Notes: generated from the sequence alone by a model not told the origin. A stretch of DNA of 64,000 bases from Erythrobacter sp. (GCA_009993635.1 JAACTC010000009.1:124001-188000), one strand, 5' to 3'. Numbered from the stretch's first letter, positions 1 to 9,671 are shown. Translations and numbers: made by a program.

Positions 1-9
1 CCGCCGCCT

Positions 10-1560
10 TCAATCCAGACCCACTTCCTCGGCAAGCCATCGCGCCGCCTCGCGCGGGGTTTTCTTGTCGCCATCGGTCCGGTCGACAGAGAAGTTCGCC
101 TGCCGCATCGCATCTACGTTGATGTTGCCGAGCAATGGCTCCAGCGCGGCCATCAGCCGCTCGTCATCGGCACGTTCGGGTGAGACGATGATCAGCGTGT
201 CGTAACTCGGCAGCGCCTCGCGCGGGTCGTCGAGAATCACCAGATTATCTGCCGCGATCCGCCCGTCCGAGGTGTAGGCGCTGATGACGTCGGCATCGCC
301 GGAGGTGAGCGCATTGTACATGAAGGTGGGCGAGAAATTGCGTTCGTTTGCAAAATCCAGCCCATAGGCATCGCGCACCGCGAACCATTCGGGCCGCTCG
401 AACCATTCGGGATCGCCGCCCGCCACCAGCCGGGGCGCGGCGCGGGCAAGATCCTCGATCGTGCGAATGCCCAGCTGCTGCGCCCGATCCTCACGCATGG
501 CGAGCGCATAGGCATTTTCGAACCCGAGCTTGCCGACCACGCGCGTGCCCTGCACATCGCGTTCCCATTTCACGATCGCATCGTACATCGCGTCGCGCCC
601 GGGATTGTCGGTGCGCTTCATCTGGTTGGCCCAGATCGTGCCGGTATAGTCGAAATAGAGGTCTATCGACCCGTTGGCGACCGCCTGCGCGACCACGGCC
701 GAGCCCAGCCCTTCACGATATTCGACGTTGTAGCCCGCGTCTTCCAGCTGCTCGCCCACCAGCCGCCCGAGGATCAGCTGTTCGGAAAACTGCTTGGTCC
801 CGATCACGATGGTGTCGCGGCCGTCGTCGCGGCTCCAGTCCGCCTGGCTGGCGAAGGCTGCGGCGACCCCCACCGCCACCGCGATGGCGCCGCCCAGCCA
901 TAGCCGCCGGTCGCGTCGGCGGAAGCCCGCCTCGATCGTGCCGAGCAGCGCGTCGGCGACGATAGCCAGCCCTGCGCTGGCAATGCAGCCGGCCAGCACC
1001 AGCGACCAGTTCTGCGTCTGCAAACCGGCAAAGATCGGATCGCCCAGGCTCGGCTGGCCGATGGTGGTGGAAAGCGTCGCCGCGCCGATGGTCCACACCG
1101 CCGCCGTGCGGATGCCCGCCATGATATAGGGCGCGGCAAGCGGGGCTTCGACCAGCCGCAGCCTCTGCCAGAAGTTCATCCCCACACCATCGGCGGCTTC
1201 CAGTACGCCGGGGTCGAGATTGGTCTGCGCGGTAACTGCGTTGCGCAGGATCGGCAGCAGCGCATAGAGCGCCAGCGCCAGCAGCGCGGGCAGGAAGCCA
1301 AGCGTGGGCAGCCCCTCGCCGAAGACCGCGCGCAGGCTCAGCAATATCGGGAAGAACAGCGCCAGCAGGGCCAGCGCGGGGATCGTCTGGACGAGACTGG
1401 CAAAGCCCAGCGCGCCGCGCGCCACCGCCTGGCTGCGGCTCGCCCATACGGCCAGCGGCAACGCGACCGCGATGCCAAGGCCAATCGCGCAGGCGGCCAG
1501 GATGACGTGCTGCGCCAGCACATCGCCCAGTCCCATGAGTGCGGCCCACACGCCGCTCAT
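10..1560 (-). CDS. Glycine betaine/choline ABC transporter, permease fused to substrate-binding domain
   Basis: This is the membrane and ligand-binding part of an osmoprotectant (OpuB/OpuC/OsmU-type) importer. Residues 1-210 form a BPD_transp_1 permease with several membrane segments and an EAA loop at about 121-142 (EAADGVG...). A further hydrophobic segment at about 221-238 anchors a C-terminal binding domain of the ProX/OpuAC type from about residue 250 (TIVIGTKQFSEQ, then DLYFDYTGT). At 516 aa it has the length expected of the fused permease-binding family. Its start ATG overlaps the stop of the upstream ATPase gene by 4 nt (ATGA), so the two are translationally coupled. The quaternary amine substrate is inferred from family membership, and choline, betaine or another solute cannot be separated by sight. 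Confidence 0.9.
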   Translation of the reverse strand: MSGVWAALMGLGDVLAQHVILAACAIGLGIAVALPLAVWASRSQAVARGALGFASLVQTIPALALLALFFPILLSLRAVFGEGLPTLGFLPALLALALYALLPILRNAVTAQTNLDPGVLEAADGVGMNFWQRLRLVEAPLAAPYIMAGIRTAAVWTIGAATLSTTIGQPSLGDPIFAGLQTQNWSLVLAGCIASAGLAIVADALLGTIEAGFRRRDRRLWLGGAIAVAVGVAAAFASQADWSRDDGRDTIVIGTKQFSEQLILGRLVGEQLEDAGYNVEYREGLGSAVVAQAVANGSIDLYFDYTGTIWANQMKRTDNPGRDAMYDAIVKWERDVQGTRVVGKLGFENAYALAMREDRAQQLGIRTIEDLARAAPRLVAGGDPEWFERPEWFAVRDAYGLDFANERNFSPTFMYNALTSGDADVISAYTSDGRIAADNLVILDDPREALPSYDTLIIVSPERADDERLMAALEPLLGNINVDAMRQANFSVDRTDGDKKTPREAARWLAEEVGLD

Positions 1561-2312
1561 GCTTCCAGCCCCTTGAGCATTTCCGCCTGGTGGCGCGGCA
1601 CCGCGACCAGTTCCTGCGCCACATCGCCGCCCTTGCCGCTGGCGAGCGCCTGCGGGGTTTCGTCCGCGACGATCCGGCCCTTGTCCATCACCAGCACGCG
1701 GTCCGCCAGGATCAGCGCCTCTGCCATGTCGTGCGTCACCATGATGGTGGTCAGGTCGAGCCGTTCATGCAGGTCGCGCACCCGTGTGCCCAGCGCATCG
1801 CGGGTCACCGGGTCGAGCGCGCCGAACGGCTCGTCCATCAGCAGCAGCGAAGGCTGCCCGGCGAGCGCACGCGCCACGCCCACGCGTTGCTGCTGCCCGC
1901 CGGAAAGCGCATCGGGCAGGCGATCGATCATGCCGGGGTCGAGATCGACCAGTTCCAGCAGTTCGCCGATCCGCTCGTTCCCCAGCCGGGTGCCGACCAG
2001 CCGCGGGCCGATGGCGATGTTTTCTCCCACGGTCATGTGCGGGAACAGCCCGATCCGCTGGAAGACGTAGCCCGTGCTGCGCCGCATCGCGGTGGGATCG
2101 CTCGCCGAGACGTCTTCCCCGTCCAGCAGCACGCGCCCCTCGCTCGGTTCGGTCAGCCGGTTGATGGTCTTGAGCAGGGTCGACTTGCCCGACCCGGAGG
2201 CGCCGACCAGCGCGACGAAGCTGCCCGGCTCGACGGTCAGGTCGATCCCGGCGAGCGCCTCTGTCGAATCGTAGCGTTTGGTGACGCCTTCAAACGTTAG
2301 CGATGATGCCAT
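1557..2312 (-). CDS. Osmoprotectant ABC transporter ATP-binding protein
   Basis: This is the ATPase partner of the fused permease/binding protein that follows it on the minus strand. Walker A GASGSGKST lies at 37-45, the Q-loop near 84, the signature LSGGQQQR at 136-143 and Walker B LLLMDEP at 156-162, followed by the D-loop and a switch His in VTHDMAEAL. It has 251 aa, so the C-terminal CBS pair found in some ProV/OpuCA proteins is absent. Sequence is closest in feel to OpuCA/OsmV-type ATPases. The gene is first in a two-gene operon, and no separate binding-protein gene is needed because that domain is fused to the permease. Confidence 0.92.
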   Translation of the reverse strand: MASSLTFEGVTKRYDSTEALAGIDLTVEPGSFVALVGASGSGKSTLLKTINRLTEPSEGRVLLDGEDVSASDPTAMRRSTGYVFQRIGLFPHMTVGENIAIGPRLVGTRLGNERIGELLELVDLDPGMIDRLPDALSGGQQQRVGVARALAGQPSLLLMDEPFGALDPVTRDALGTRVRDLHERLDLTTIMVTHDMAEALILADRVLVMDKGRIVADETPQALASGKGGDVAQELVAVPRHQAEMLKGLEA

Positions 2313-2323
2313 GCGGCGCGACG

Positions 2324-3835
2324 CTACCCCGCAAGGACCAGAAGCGAAAGGTCGAGGATCACCGACAGGCCGTCATCGGCCCACTGGCGCTCCATCGTGC
2401 CCTGCAACTGCCCTTCGACACTCATCTTGAGCAGCCGCGAGCCGAACCCGTCGCCGGTTTCGCCATTATTGGTTACGCCGGGCTCGTACCACACGATCCG
2501 CAGGACGTGGTCGCCCACAGGCTCGATCGACACTTCCACCTTGCCGGTATCGCGCGCGAGTAGGCCGTACTTCGCGGAATTGGTCGCCAGTTCGTGGAAC
2601 ACCAGCGAAAGCGGGGTGGCGGTGCGCGCATGGATTGCCGGGTCCGCCCCGGTCACCACGATGCGCGGTTCGTCGCCATCGCGGTAAGGTGCGAAGATCT
2701 GTTCCAGCAAACCGTGCAGCGAGTGATCCTGCATCATGGCGGTCGGCGCGACGAATTCGTGTGCGCGGCCCAAAGCAGAGATCTTCTCGGTCATTTCCTG
2801 CGCGAAATAGCCAAGCTGCGGGTCGCGCCGGGCGGACAGGGCGATCAGGCTGGCGACGACCGCGAAGATATTCTTGATCCGGTGCGAAAGCTCGCGCGCC
2901 AGCAGATCGCGCTGTTCCGATAGGCGGTGGGCATCGTCCACGTCGATGATCGTGCCGACCCAGCGCAGCGTGCCATCGCCCATGTCGATCGGGACCGCGC
3001 GGCTGAGCACCCAGCGAAAAGAACCATCGTGCAGGCGCATCCGCCATTCGTCGCTGAAGACCAGCTTGCGCTCTGCGGAAAACCGGAACTTCTCGATCGT
3101 GCCATCGAAATCGTCCGGATGGACATGGGTGCGCCAGTCCTCGATGCCGCTTGGCGGGGGGGCGCCGGTCAGTTCCGCCCAGCGGGCGTTGAAGAAGTCG
3201 AAGCGAAGCTCTTCATTGGCGGACCAGGCAACGCCGGGCACCGAATCGAGCACCAGCGAAAGCATCCGCGCGCGCTGTTTCTCGGTCGCGCGCGAGCGCA
3301 GCGCATCGCGCTCGTTGACGAACCGCCGCAGGGCAGAACGCGCGAGCACGCGCAGCCCGTCCTGCTGCAGCGGTGTCAGCCCCTCGGGGCGCGGCTCGGT
3401 GTCGATCACGCAAAGCGCGCCAAGCTCGGTCCCGTCTTCGGTTACCAGCGGTGCGCCGACGTAGAAGCGCACATGATGTTCTCCGGTGACCAGCTCATTA
3501 TCCGCAAAGCGCGGGTCTTTGGTTGCGTCGGGGACGATGAACAGCTCTTCGCCCTGCATCGCGTGGGCACAGAAGGAGACCGAGCGCGGCGTCTCGCGGT
3601 CCTCTATTCCATGGCGGGCGAGGAACCGCTGCCGCTCCGATTCGACAATCGTCACGCTGGCGCTTTGCGTGTCGCACAGCCGCGCGGCGAAATCGGCGAT
3701 CGAGCGCAGCTCGGGATCGTCTTCGAGCGAATCGATACCGTACCGAGCGAGCTCGGCGAGCCGATCGTCGGGCTTGAGGCCCGGGGCATCGGGACGCCCG
3801 GCGTCCTGGCCCTGTTCGGAGACTATCGTACCCAT
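2324..3835 (-). CDS. GAF-PAS sensor histidine kinase of the HWE family
   Basis: A cytosolic sensor kinase of 503 aa with no membrane segment. A GAF domain spans about 40-172 and ends in the typical GALCVID strand. A PAS domain with PAC tail (WRMRLHDGSFRWVLSR) spans about 195-300. The kinase core follows with the phospho-acceptor His318 in ELSHRIKN, an N-box HELATNSAKYG at about 415-425 and the WxE motif (WYE, 449-451) that defines HWE kinases. The PAS lacks the Cys of LOV photosensors (no NCRFLQ-like motif), so a blue-light role is not supported. No response regulator is adjacent. The gene lies just upstream of the osmolyte transporter on the same strand with an 11-nt gap, so they may be cotranscribed, but a regulatory link is only a guess. 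Confidence 0.88.
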   Translation of the reverse strand: MGTIVSEQGQDAGRPDAPGLKPDDRLAELARYGIDSLEDDPELRSIADFAARLCDTQSASVTIVESERQRFLARHGIEDRETPRSVSFCAHAMQGEELFIVPDATKDPRFADNELVTGEHHVRFYVGAPLVTEDGTELGALCVIDTEPRPEGLTPLQQDGLRVLARSALRRFVNERDALRSRATEKQRARMLSLVLDSVPGVAWSANEELRFDFFNARWAELTGAPPPSGIEDWRTHVHPDDFDGTIEKFRFSAERKLVFSDEWRMRLHDGSFRWVLSRAVPIDMGDGTLRWVGTIIDVDDAHRLSEQRDLLARELSHRIKNIFAVVASLIALSARRDPQLGYFAQEMTEKISALGRAHEFVAPTAMMQDHSLHGLLEQIFAPYRDGDEPRIVVTGADPAIHARTATPLSLVFHELATNSAKYGLLARDTGKVEVSIEPVGDHVLRIVWYEPGVTNNGETGDGFGSRLLKMSVEGQLQGTMERQWADDGLSVILDLSLLVLAG

Positions 3836-3995
3836 CTACCCCTTCCGTTCCGGACATATAGCGGCGGCCCGCGCGATGGCCAGAAAAGCTTCGCGCAACG
3901 CAATATATGTTAGCTTTGCCCGATGCCGCCAGCGCGGCTGTTTGCGGCGGCCCCTTGCCTTGCTATGCGCCCGGCAAGCAAGAAAAGGATACCCG

Positions 3996-5162
3996 ATGCG
4001 CGCGACCCCCGATTTCGATTTCCAGCTAGGCGAAAGTGCCGAGATGATCCGCGAATCCGTGGGCCGTTTCGCGGACGAGCAGATCGCGCCGCTGGCCGAG
4101 AAGGTGGATCGCGAAGACTGGTTCCCGCGCGACCTGTGGCCCGCGATGGGCGAGCTGGGTCTGCACGGCATCACTGTGGACGAGGCCGATGGCGGGTTGG
4201 GTCTCGGCTATCTGGAACACGTCGTCGCGGTGGAGGAGGTCAGCCGCGCCAGCGCCTCTGTCGGGCTGAGCTATGGCGCGCATTCCAATCTGTGCATCAA
4301 CCAGATCGCGCGCTGGGGCAATGAAGAGCAGAAGGCGAAATACCTGCCCAAGCTGGTGAGCGGCGAGCATGTCGGCTCGCTGGCCATGAGCGAGGCAAAC
4401 GCCGGATCGGACGTCGTCTCGATGAAGCTCAAGGCCGACGCGGTAGACGGCGGCTACCGGCTCAACGGCACCAAGTTCTGGATCACCAACGCGCCTTACG
4501 CCGATACGCTGGTGGTCTATGCCAAGACCGACAGCGAGGCCGGATCGCGCGGCATCACCGCCTTCCTGATCGAGAAGGACGACGAGGGTTTCTCGATCGG
4601 CCAGAAGATCGAAAAGGTCGGCATGCGCGGCTCGCCCACCGCAGAGCTGGTGTTCGACGACTGCTTCGTGCCCGAAAGCCGCGTGATGGGGCCGGTCGGT
4701 GGCGGCGTCGGCGTGCTGATGAGCGGGCTGGACTACGAGCGCGTGGTGCTCGCCGGATTGCAGCTGGGCATCATGCAGGCGTGCCTCGACACCGTGATCC
4801 CCTATCTTCGCGAGCGCACGCAGTTCGGCAAGCCGATCGGTTCCTTCCAGCTGATGCAGGCCAAGGTGGCGGACATGTATGTCGCGCTGCAATCGGCGCG
4901 CGCCTACACCTACGCGGTCGCCAAGAGCTGCGATGCGAACAAGACCACCCGCTTCGATGCGGCGGGCGCGATCCTGCTGGCGAGCGAGAACGCCTTCCGC
5001 GTCGCAGCCGAGAGCGTGCAGGCGCTCGGCGGCGCGGGCTATACGCTCGACTGGCCGGTGGAACGCTACATGCGCGATGCCAAGCTGCTCGACATCGGCG
5101 CGGGCACGAACGAGATTCGTCGCATGCTGATCGGCCGCGAACTGATTGGAGCCGCAGGATGA
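3996..5162 (+). CDS. Isovaleryl-CoA dehydrogenase
   Basis: A flavin acyl-CoA dehydrogenase of 388 aa that oxidises isovaleryl-CoA to 3-methylcrotonyl-CoA in leucine breakdown. The AMSEANAGSD and FWITNAPYAD segments of the family are present, and the base glutamate is Glu248 in GLDYERVVL, the position typical of isovaleryl-CoA dehydrogenases rather than short-chain ones. The C-terminus carries QALGGAGYT and GTNEIRR. The open frame runs upstream to 3486, but ATG 3996 (MRATPDFDF) is preceded by an AAGGA-type ribosome site and matches the family N-terminus. Its stop overlaps the next ATG by 4 nt. With the carboxylase beta gene at 6004 it forms part of a liu-type leucine pathway cluster. Confidence 0.92.
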   Translation: MRATPDFDFQLGESAEMIRESVGRFADEQIAPLAEKVDREDWFPRDLWPAMGELGLHGITVDEADGGLGLGYLEHVVAVEEVSRASASVGLSYGAHSNLCINQIARWGNEEQKAKYLPKLVSGEHVGSLAMSEANAGSDVVSMKLKADAVDGGYRLNGTKFWITNAPYADTLVVYAKTDSEAGSRGITAFLIEKDDEGFSIGQKIEKVGMRGSPTAELVFDDCFVPESRVMGPVGGGVGVLMSGLDYERVVLAGLQLGIMQACLDTVIPYLRERTQFGKPIGSFQLMQAKVADMYVALQSARAYTYAVAKSCDANKTTRFDAAGAILLASENAFRVAAESVQALGGAGYTLDWPVERYMRDAKLLDIGAGTNEIRRMLIGRELIGAAG

Positions 5163-5464
5163 GCGCCGACGAAGACTACGTCTATGACGAGGAAAGCGGC
5201 GAATGGATGCCCGCCTCGGAGCTGGCGGCGAAGCAGGCTGCTGCCGACACGGTGGAAGTGCGCGACGCGGTGGGCAACCTTTTGGCCGATGGCGATCAGG
5301 TAACGCTGATCAAGGATCTCGACGTGAAAGGCGCGGGCCAGACGCTCAAGCAGGGCACGCTGATCAAATCGATCCGCCTGACCGGCGACGATCAGGAGAT
5401 CGACTGTAAATACCCCGGCATCAAGGGCCTCGTCCTGCGCGCCGAATTCGTGAAGAAGCGTTGA
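5159..5464 (+). CDS. PhnA/YjdM-domain protein lacking the zinc ribbon
   Basis: A 101-aa protein whose residues ~32-101 match the PhnA C-terminal domain (VRDAVGNLLADGDQVTLIKDL, then IDCKYPGIKGL and a final EFVKKR). E. coli YjdM has an N-terminal zinc ribbon with two CxxC pairs. Here that part is replaced by an acidic, cysteine-free stretch (DEDYVYDEESGEW). The family was named for phosphonate use, but no such role is established for this domain. The start ATG overlaps the isovaleryl-CoA dehydrogenase stop (ATGA), so translation is coupled. A function in leucine degradation is not evident. Confidence 0.85.
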   Translation: MSADEDYVYDEESGEWMPASELAAKQAAADTVEVRDAVGNLLADGDQVTLIKDLDVKGAGQTLKQGTLIKSIRLTGDDQEIDCKYPGIKGLVLRAEFVKKR

Positions 5465-5474
5465 CGCTGGATCG

Positions 5475-5996
5475 ATGAGAATGTCCAGCCGATCATGTCT
5501 CCCAACTCGGCCCATGCGGCCGCTTCCTTGGCTTGCGGTTCTTGGTGGCGTGGCTCTGGCGGCGTGTGCTCCTGTAGAAAGCAAGTTCGCCTCCACGGAG
5601 CAGGCAATGTTCGATACCGACACCATGGATCATCTCGCATTCCTCGAAGGCCGGTGGATTGGCACGGGGCCCGATGGAAGGCCGTTCTACGAGGGCTATC
5701 GCCGTGTCGACCGGAACACCCTGGTCAGCGAACGCTACGAGGACGCCACTTACGCAAAGGTCGTCGACGGCAGCACCGTGACGCTGGAAGATGGCGCAAT
5801 CATCTCGCGCTGGGGCGACTACAGCTGGCGTGCCGATGATGTGCGAGCAGGCTATGCCAGCTTCGCGCCGGTCGAGGCGCCCAGCGCCTTCACCTGGCGC
5901 CGGATCGACGACGACACAGTCCAGGTTACCCAGCGATGGACCGATGACGCCGGAACCGAACAAACTTACGCGTTAGAACTGAAACGGACCAAGTAA
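5475..5996 (+). CDS. Predicted lipoprotein, DUF6265-like
   Basis: A 173-aa protein with an N-terminal signal peptide and a lipobox LAAC at about 28-31, so it should be acylated at that Cys and sit in the outer or inner membrane. The mature part begins with a [22 protein letters not shown] stretch broken by typical small beta-strand segments, resembling the lipocalin-like DUF6265 group whose hallmark is an F(L)xGxW motif. An alternative start is the second ATG (MSSRS). It lies 10 nt after the PhnA-like gene and 7 nt before the carboxylase gene, within the same apparent transcription unit. No enzymatic role can be assigned. Confidence 0.75.
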   Translation: MRMSSRSCLPTRPMRPLPWLAVLGGVALAACAPVESKFASTEQAMFDTDTMDHLAFLEGRWIGTGPDGRPFYEGYRRVDRNTLVSERYEDATYAKVVDGSTVTLEDGAIISRWGDYSWRADDVRAGYASFAPVEAPSAFTWRRIDDDTVQVTQRWTDDAGTEQTYALELKRTK

Positions 5997-6003
5997 CCCG
6001 CCC

Positions 6004-7611
6004 ATGACCGCACCAACCCTTACCTCAATGCTCGACCGCGAAGCGCCCGACGCGAAGGCGCGCTTCGATCATAACAAGGCGCTGGCGAGCGAACTGCGCG
6101 AGAAGGTCGCCGAAGCCGCGCTTGGCGGGAGCGAGAAGCATCGTGAGCGGCATGTCTCGCGCGGCAAGCTGCTTCCTCGTGAGCGGGTCGAACGGCTGCT
6201 CGATCCGGGCTCGCCTTTCCTCGAGATCGGGCAGCTGGCGGCCAACGGCATGTACGAAGGCGACGTTAATGGCGCTTCGATGATCTGCGGCGTCGGGCGC
6301 GTCAGCGGGCGGCAGGTGATGATCGTGTGCAACGATCCGACCGTGAAGGGTGGCTCCTACTACCCGATGACGGTCAAGAAGCACCTTCGCGCGCAGGAAA
6401 TCGCGCAGGAAAACCGCCTGCCGTGCATCTATCTGGTCGATAGCGGCGGGGCGAACCTGCCGTATCAGGCAGAGGTTTTCCCGGACAAGGAGCACTTCGG
6501 GCGCATCTTCTTCAACCAGGCGCAGATGAGCAGCCTGGGCATTCCGCAGATCGCCTGCGTCATGGGCAGCTGCACTGCGGGCGGGGCCTATGTGCCCGCG
6601 ATGAGCGACGAGAGCGTGATCGTGCGCAACCAGGGCACCATCTTCCTCGCCGGGCCGCCGCTGGTGAAGGCCGCGACGGGCGAGGAGATCAGCGCCGAGG
6701 ACCTTGGCGGCGGCGATCTGCACGCCAAGAAATCAGGCGTGGTCGATCATCTCGCCGAGAACGACGAGCACGCGCTGACCATCGTGCGCGATATCGTCAG
6801 CCATCTGGGCGAGAACACCGACGCTGCCACCAACATCAAACTGCAGGATCCGCGCCCGCCAAAATTCGACGCCGAGGATCTCTACGCCCTGATCCCCGAG
6901 GATGTCCGCGCGCCCTACGACGTGCACGAGGTGATCGCGCGGCTGACCGACGGCAGCGAATTCCACGAGTTCAAGAAGGACTACGGCAGCTCGCTGGTGT
7001 GCGGCTTCGCGCATATCTGGGGCATGCCGGTCGCGATCCTCGCGAACAACGGCGTGCTGTTCTCCGAAAGCGCGGTGAAGGGCGCGCACTTCATCGAGCT
7101 GGCGTGCCAGCGGCGCATCCCGCTGCTGTTCCTGCAGAACATCTCCGGCTTCATGGTCGGCGGGAAATACGAGGCGGAAGGGATCGCCAAGCATGGCGCA
7201 AAGCTGGTGACGGCGGTCGCCACCGCGACGGTGCCCAAGGTCACGATCCTGATCGGCGGCAGCTTCGGCGCGGGGAACTACGGCATGGCAGGCCGCGCCT
7301 ATAGCCCGCGTTTCCTGTTCAGCTGGCCCAACAGCCGCATCTCGGTGATGGGCGGCGAGCAGGCCGCCAGCGTGCTCGCCACCGTTCACCGCGACGCGGA
7401 TTCATGGACCGAGGAACAGGCCGAGGAATTCAAGGCGCCCATCCGCCAGAAATACGAGGACGAGGGCAACCCCTACTACGCCACTGCGCGTCTGTGGGAC
7501 GACGGCGTGATCGACCCGGTGCAGACGCGCGACGTTCTGGGGCTCGCCTTCGCCGCCTGTCTGGAAGCGCCGATCGCGGATCGCCCGCAGTTCGGCGTGT
7601 TCCGGATGTAG
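6004..7611 (+). CDS. Methylcrotonyl-CoA carboxylase, carboxyltransferase beta subunit
   Basis: A 535-aa carboxyltransferase with the two crotonase-fold halves of the acyl-CoA carboxylase beta family. The N-terminal half carries [17 protein letters not shown] and the oxyanion-forming Gly-Ala pair. The C-terminal half has [29 protein letters not shown] and [11 protein letters not shown]. These are the signatures of 3-methylcrotonyl-CoA rather than propionyl-CoA carboxylase, and the upstream isovaleryl-CoA dehydrogenase gene supports this. The biotin-bearing alpha subunit is not downstream as in many liu operons. The next gene is convergent and unrelated, so the partner must be encoded elsewhere. 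Confidence 0.92.
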   Translation: MTAPTLTSMLDREAPDAKARFDHNKALASELREKVAEAALGGSEKHRERHVSRGKLLPRERVERLLDPGSPFLEIGQLAANGMYEGDVNGASMICGVGRVSGRQVMIVCNDPTVKGGSYYPMTVKKHLRAQEIAQENRLPCIYLVDSGGANLPYQAEVFPDKEHFGRIFFNQAQMSSLGIPQIACVMGSCTAGGAYVPAMSDESVIVRNQGTIFLAGPPLVKAATGEEISAEDLGGGDLHAKKSGVVDHLAENDEHALTIVRDIVSHLGENTDAATNIKLQDPRPPKFDAEDLYALIPEDVRAPYDVHEVIARLTDGSEFHEFKKDYGSSLVCGFAHIWGMPVAILANNGVLFSESAVKGAHFIELACQRRIPLLFLQNISGFMVGGKYEAEGIAKHGAKLVTAVATATVPKVTILIGGSFGAGNYGMAGRAYSPRFLFSWPNSRISVMGGEQAASVLATVHRDADSWTEEQAEEFKAPIRQKYEDEGNPYYATARLWDDGVIDPVQTRDVLGLAFAACLEAPIADRPQFGVFRM

Positions 7612-7756
7612 CAGGGCCGGATGGAAATTTCGCCTGAGGGGAAGGCGGCCTTCATCGCGTCGGCTGAGGCCGACGAAATCCAGATGATGTCAGGGGCGTT
7701 GGCCGCCGAGATGCGGTCAGCGGCAATCCCCTGTCGGGTGCGGTGCAACTGCCGCG

Positions 7757-8425
7757 CTAGCCGGTGCGCATATACACCCCGCTGAAGGTCACATTTGCCC
7801 CGCCGCAGCGGCGATTGTCCGCGATTAGCAGGAAATCGGCCAGCAGCGTCAGCTCCAGCTCGCACAGGTTGTCGTCCGCGTAGGTTGCGCGGTTGCCGGT
7901 GATCGCGATCCGGCCGTCGACCTCGCCGATATGGATCGAAATCCACGCGTTTTCTTCGGGCCGGGCTGGCCAGAACGCTTCGCCCGTGATGGTGGCGCGA
8001 CCATTCCCCGTCCGGATCGTCACATCGGCGCTTGCGCCATCGCTCCACCCGCCTTCCCAGCGCGAGAGCGGAGGTGCGGAGTCGGTCGGCAGGATGCGCA
8101 GGCGCGAGGCCTCGATCCAGCCCGCCGTCCCGCCGGCATCATTGGGGAAGAATGCGCAGACGAAGCCGCCCATGCTGCGCCCTATCACCAGACTATCCCC
8201 CTCGATCACGTAAGACCGGGTGCGGCATGTGCCCTCCTGCGGGCAGCCACTGGTGTCCTCGTGGAAAAACGCACGCTTCGCGGTCACCTGCGCCTGGCGA
8301 AACCCGTCGCCCTTCGTGAACAGGCCGTTGCGGCAGGTAGTGTCCTGCGCGAGCGCGGCGGCGGGCATCGCCGCGCATCCCAGCAGGCCCGCTATCGCGA
8401 TCGTCTTCAGGCTCATGCGTGCCAT
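7757..8425 (-). CDS. Hypothetical exported protein
   Basis: A 222-aa protein I do not recognise. Residues 1-26 are a Sec signal peptide ending AAALAQ, and the mature part contains about seven cysteines (for example CRNGLF, GCPQEGTC, CELEL, RRCGGAN), which suggests disulphides in the periplasm. The C-terminal half (from TIRTGNGRATITGEAFWPARP) is a beta-rich segment that ends VTFSGVYMRTG. That ending recalls small periplasmic lysozyme-inhibitor-like domains, but this is only an impression. The gene is convergent with the carboxylase gene and stands alone, with 145 bp between the two stop codons. Confidence 0.65.
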   Translation of the reverse strand: MARMSLKTIAIAGLLGCAAMPAAALAQDTTCRNGLFTKGDGFRQAQVTAKRAFFHEDTSGCPQEGTCRTRSYVIEGDSLVIGRSMGGFVCAFFPNDAGGTAGWIEASRLRILPTDSAPPLSRWEGGWSDGASADVTIRTGNGRATITGEAFWPARPEENAWISIHIGEVDGRIAITGNRATYADDNLCELELTLLADFLLIADNRRCGGANVTFSGVYMRTG

Positions 8426-8486
8426 CGCGCCCTCCCTATTGAGCAGCGACCCTGTGTGCGATCATGCCGCCTCGAAGCGCGGCTGG

Positions 8487-9671
8487 CTAGAGCGCGCTCG
8501 CGCAGGCATGGCCGCTGGCCCAGGCCCACTGGAAATTGTATCCGCCGAGCCAGCCGGTCACATCCACCGCCTCGCCGATGGCATAGAGGCCGGGCACTTT
8601 CTTCGCTTCCATCGTCTGCGACGAGAGTTCGGCGGTCGAAATGCCGCCCGCGGTGACTTCCGCCTTGGCCAAGCCTTCGGTGCCGTTGGGGTGAAACTCC
8701 CACCCGCGCAGCCGATCTTCGGCGGCTTGCAGCGCCTTGTCCGACGCGGCTTGCAGAGGGCCTGCAAGCCCGATCCTGTCGGCCAGCGTATCGGCGAGCC
8801 GTTCGGGAAGCGAATCGCGCAGCACGGCGGAAAGCGTCGCTCTAGGCGCCTTGCCCTTCGCCTCGATCAGCCACCCGCGCGGCGCATCGGGCAGGAAGTC
8901 GATCCGCAGCACTTCGCCATGCCGCCAGTAGGAACTGGCCTGCAGGATCGCGGGGCCGGAGAGCCCCCTGTGCGTCAACAGCGCCGCCTCGCGAAAGCGC
9001 GCCTTGCCGGCACTGGTTTCGACCGGGGCGGACACGCCCGAAAGCTCGCGGAACAGCACATCCTCTCCGCCCAGCGTCAGCGGCACGAGGGCGGGGCGCG
9101 GCTCCACCACTTTCAGGCCGAACTGCCGCGCCAGATCATAGGCGAAGCCGGTTGCGCCCATTTTCGGGATCGAGGGCCCGCCGGTGGCGATCACCAGCGA
9201 TGCGGCGGCGTGCGTTTCGCCATTTGCCTGCACCGCAAACCCATCGCCATCATGCGCGACCGAGGCGATGTCCTGTCCGGTCCGTACATCGACGCTGCCA
9301 CCGCTCGCCCCCGCGGCCTCGCATTCGGAGAGCAGCATGGCGACGATCTGTTTGGCCGATCCATCGCAGAACAGCTGGCCGAGCGTCTTTTCATGCCATG
9401 CAATGCCATGGCGTTCGACCAGGTCGAGGAAATCGCGCGCCGTGTAACGGGCGAGCGCGGACTTGGCGAAGTGGCGGTTGGCGGAAAGGTAATTTTCCGG
9501 CCCCGCGCCCAGATTGGTGAAATTGCACCGTCCGCCGCCGGAGATCAGGATCTTCTTCCCGACCGCCTCTGCCTTTTCCAGCACCAGCACATGGCGCCCG
9601 CGCTGCCCGGCCCGTGCCGCGCAGAACAGGCCCGCGGCCCCGCCGCCAAGGATGATCGCGTCATAATGCAT
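8487..9671 (-). CDS. HI0933/YhiN-family FAD-dependent oxidoreductase
   Basis: A 394-aa flavoprotein with the N-terminal dinucleotide motif GGGAAGLFCAARAGQRG. It also has the family signature SGGGRCNFTN at about 42-51, which is diagnostic of the HI0933 (YhiN, BaiN-like) group. The C-terminus has GLYAIGEAVDVTGWLGGYNFQWAWASG, another strongly conserved block. Members are NAD(P)/FAD-dependent oxidoreductases, a few of which act on bile-acid intermediates, but most have no known substrate. The gene is monocistronic by position, 61 bp from the hypothetical exported gene and 64 bp from the nucleotidase gene. Confidence 0.9.
   Translation of the reverse strand: MHYDAIILGGGAAGLFCAARAGQRGRHVLVLEKAEAVGKKILISGGGRCNFTNLGAGPENYLSANRHFAKSALARYTARDFLDLVERHGIAWHEKTLGQLFCDGSAKQIVAMLLSECEAAGASGGSVDVRTGQDIASVAHDGDGFAVQANGETHAAASLVIATGGPSIPKMGATGFAYDLARQFGLKVVEPRPALVPLTLGGEDVLFRELSGVSAPVETSAGKARFREAALLTHRGLSGPAILQASSYWRHGEVLRIDFLPDAPRGWLIEAKGKAPRATLSAVLRDSLPERLADTLADRIGLAGPLQAASDKALQAAEDRLRGWEFHPNGTEGLAKAEVTAGGISTAELSSQTMEAKKVPGLYAIGEAVDVTGWLGGYNFQWAWASGHACASAL

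Noticed and set aside
2324..3835. LOV blue-light sensor
   Set aside because: The PAS domain lacks the flavin-binding NCRFLQ-type motif with its Cys.
7621..7785. Short plus-strand frame (54 codons) after the carboxylase gene
   Set aside because: No ribosome site or family match, and it runs into the 3' end of the convergent gene. Possibly a decayed remnant, but unsupported.
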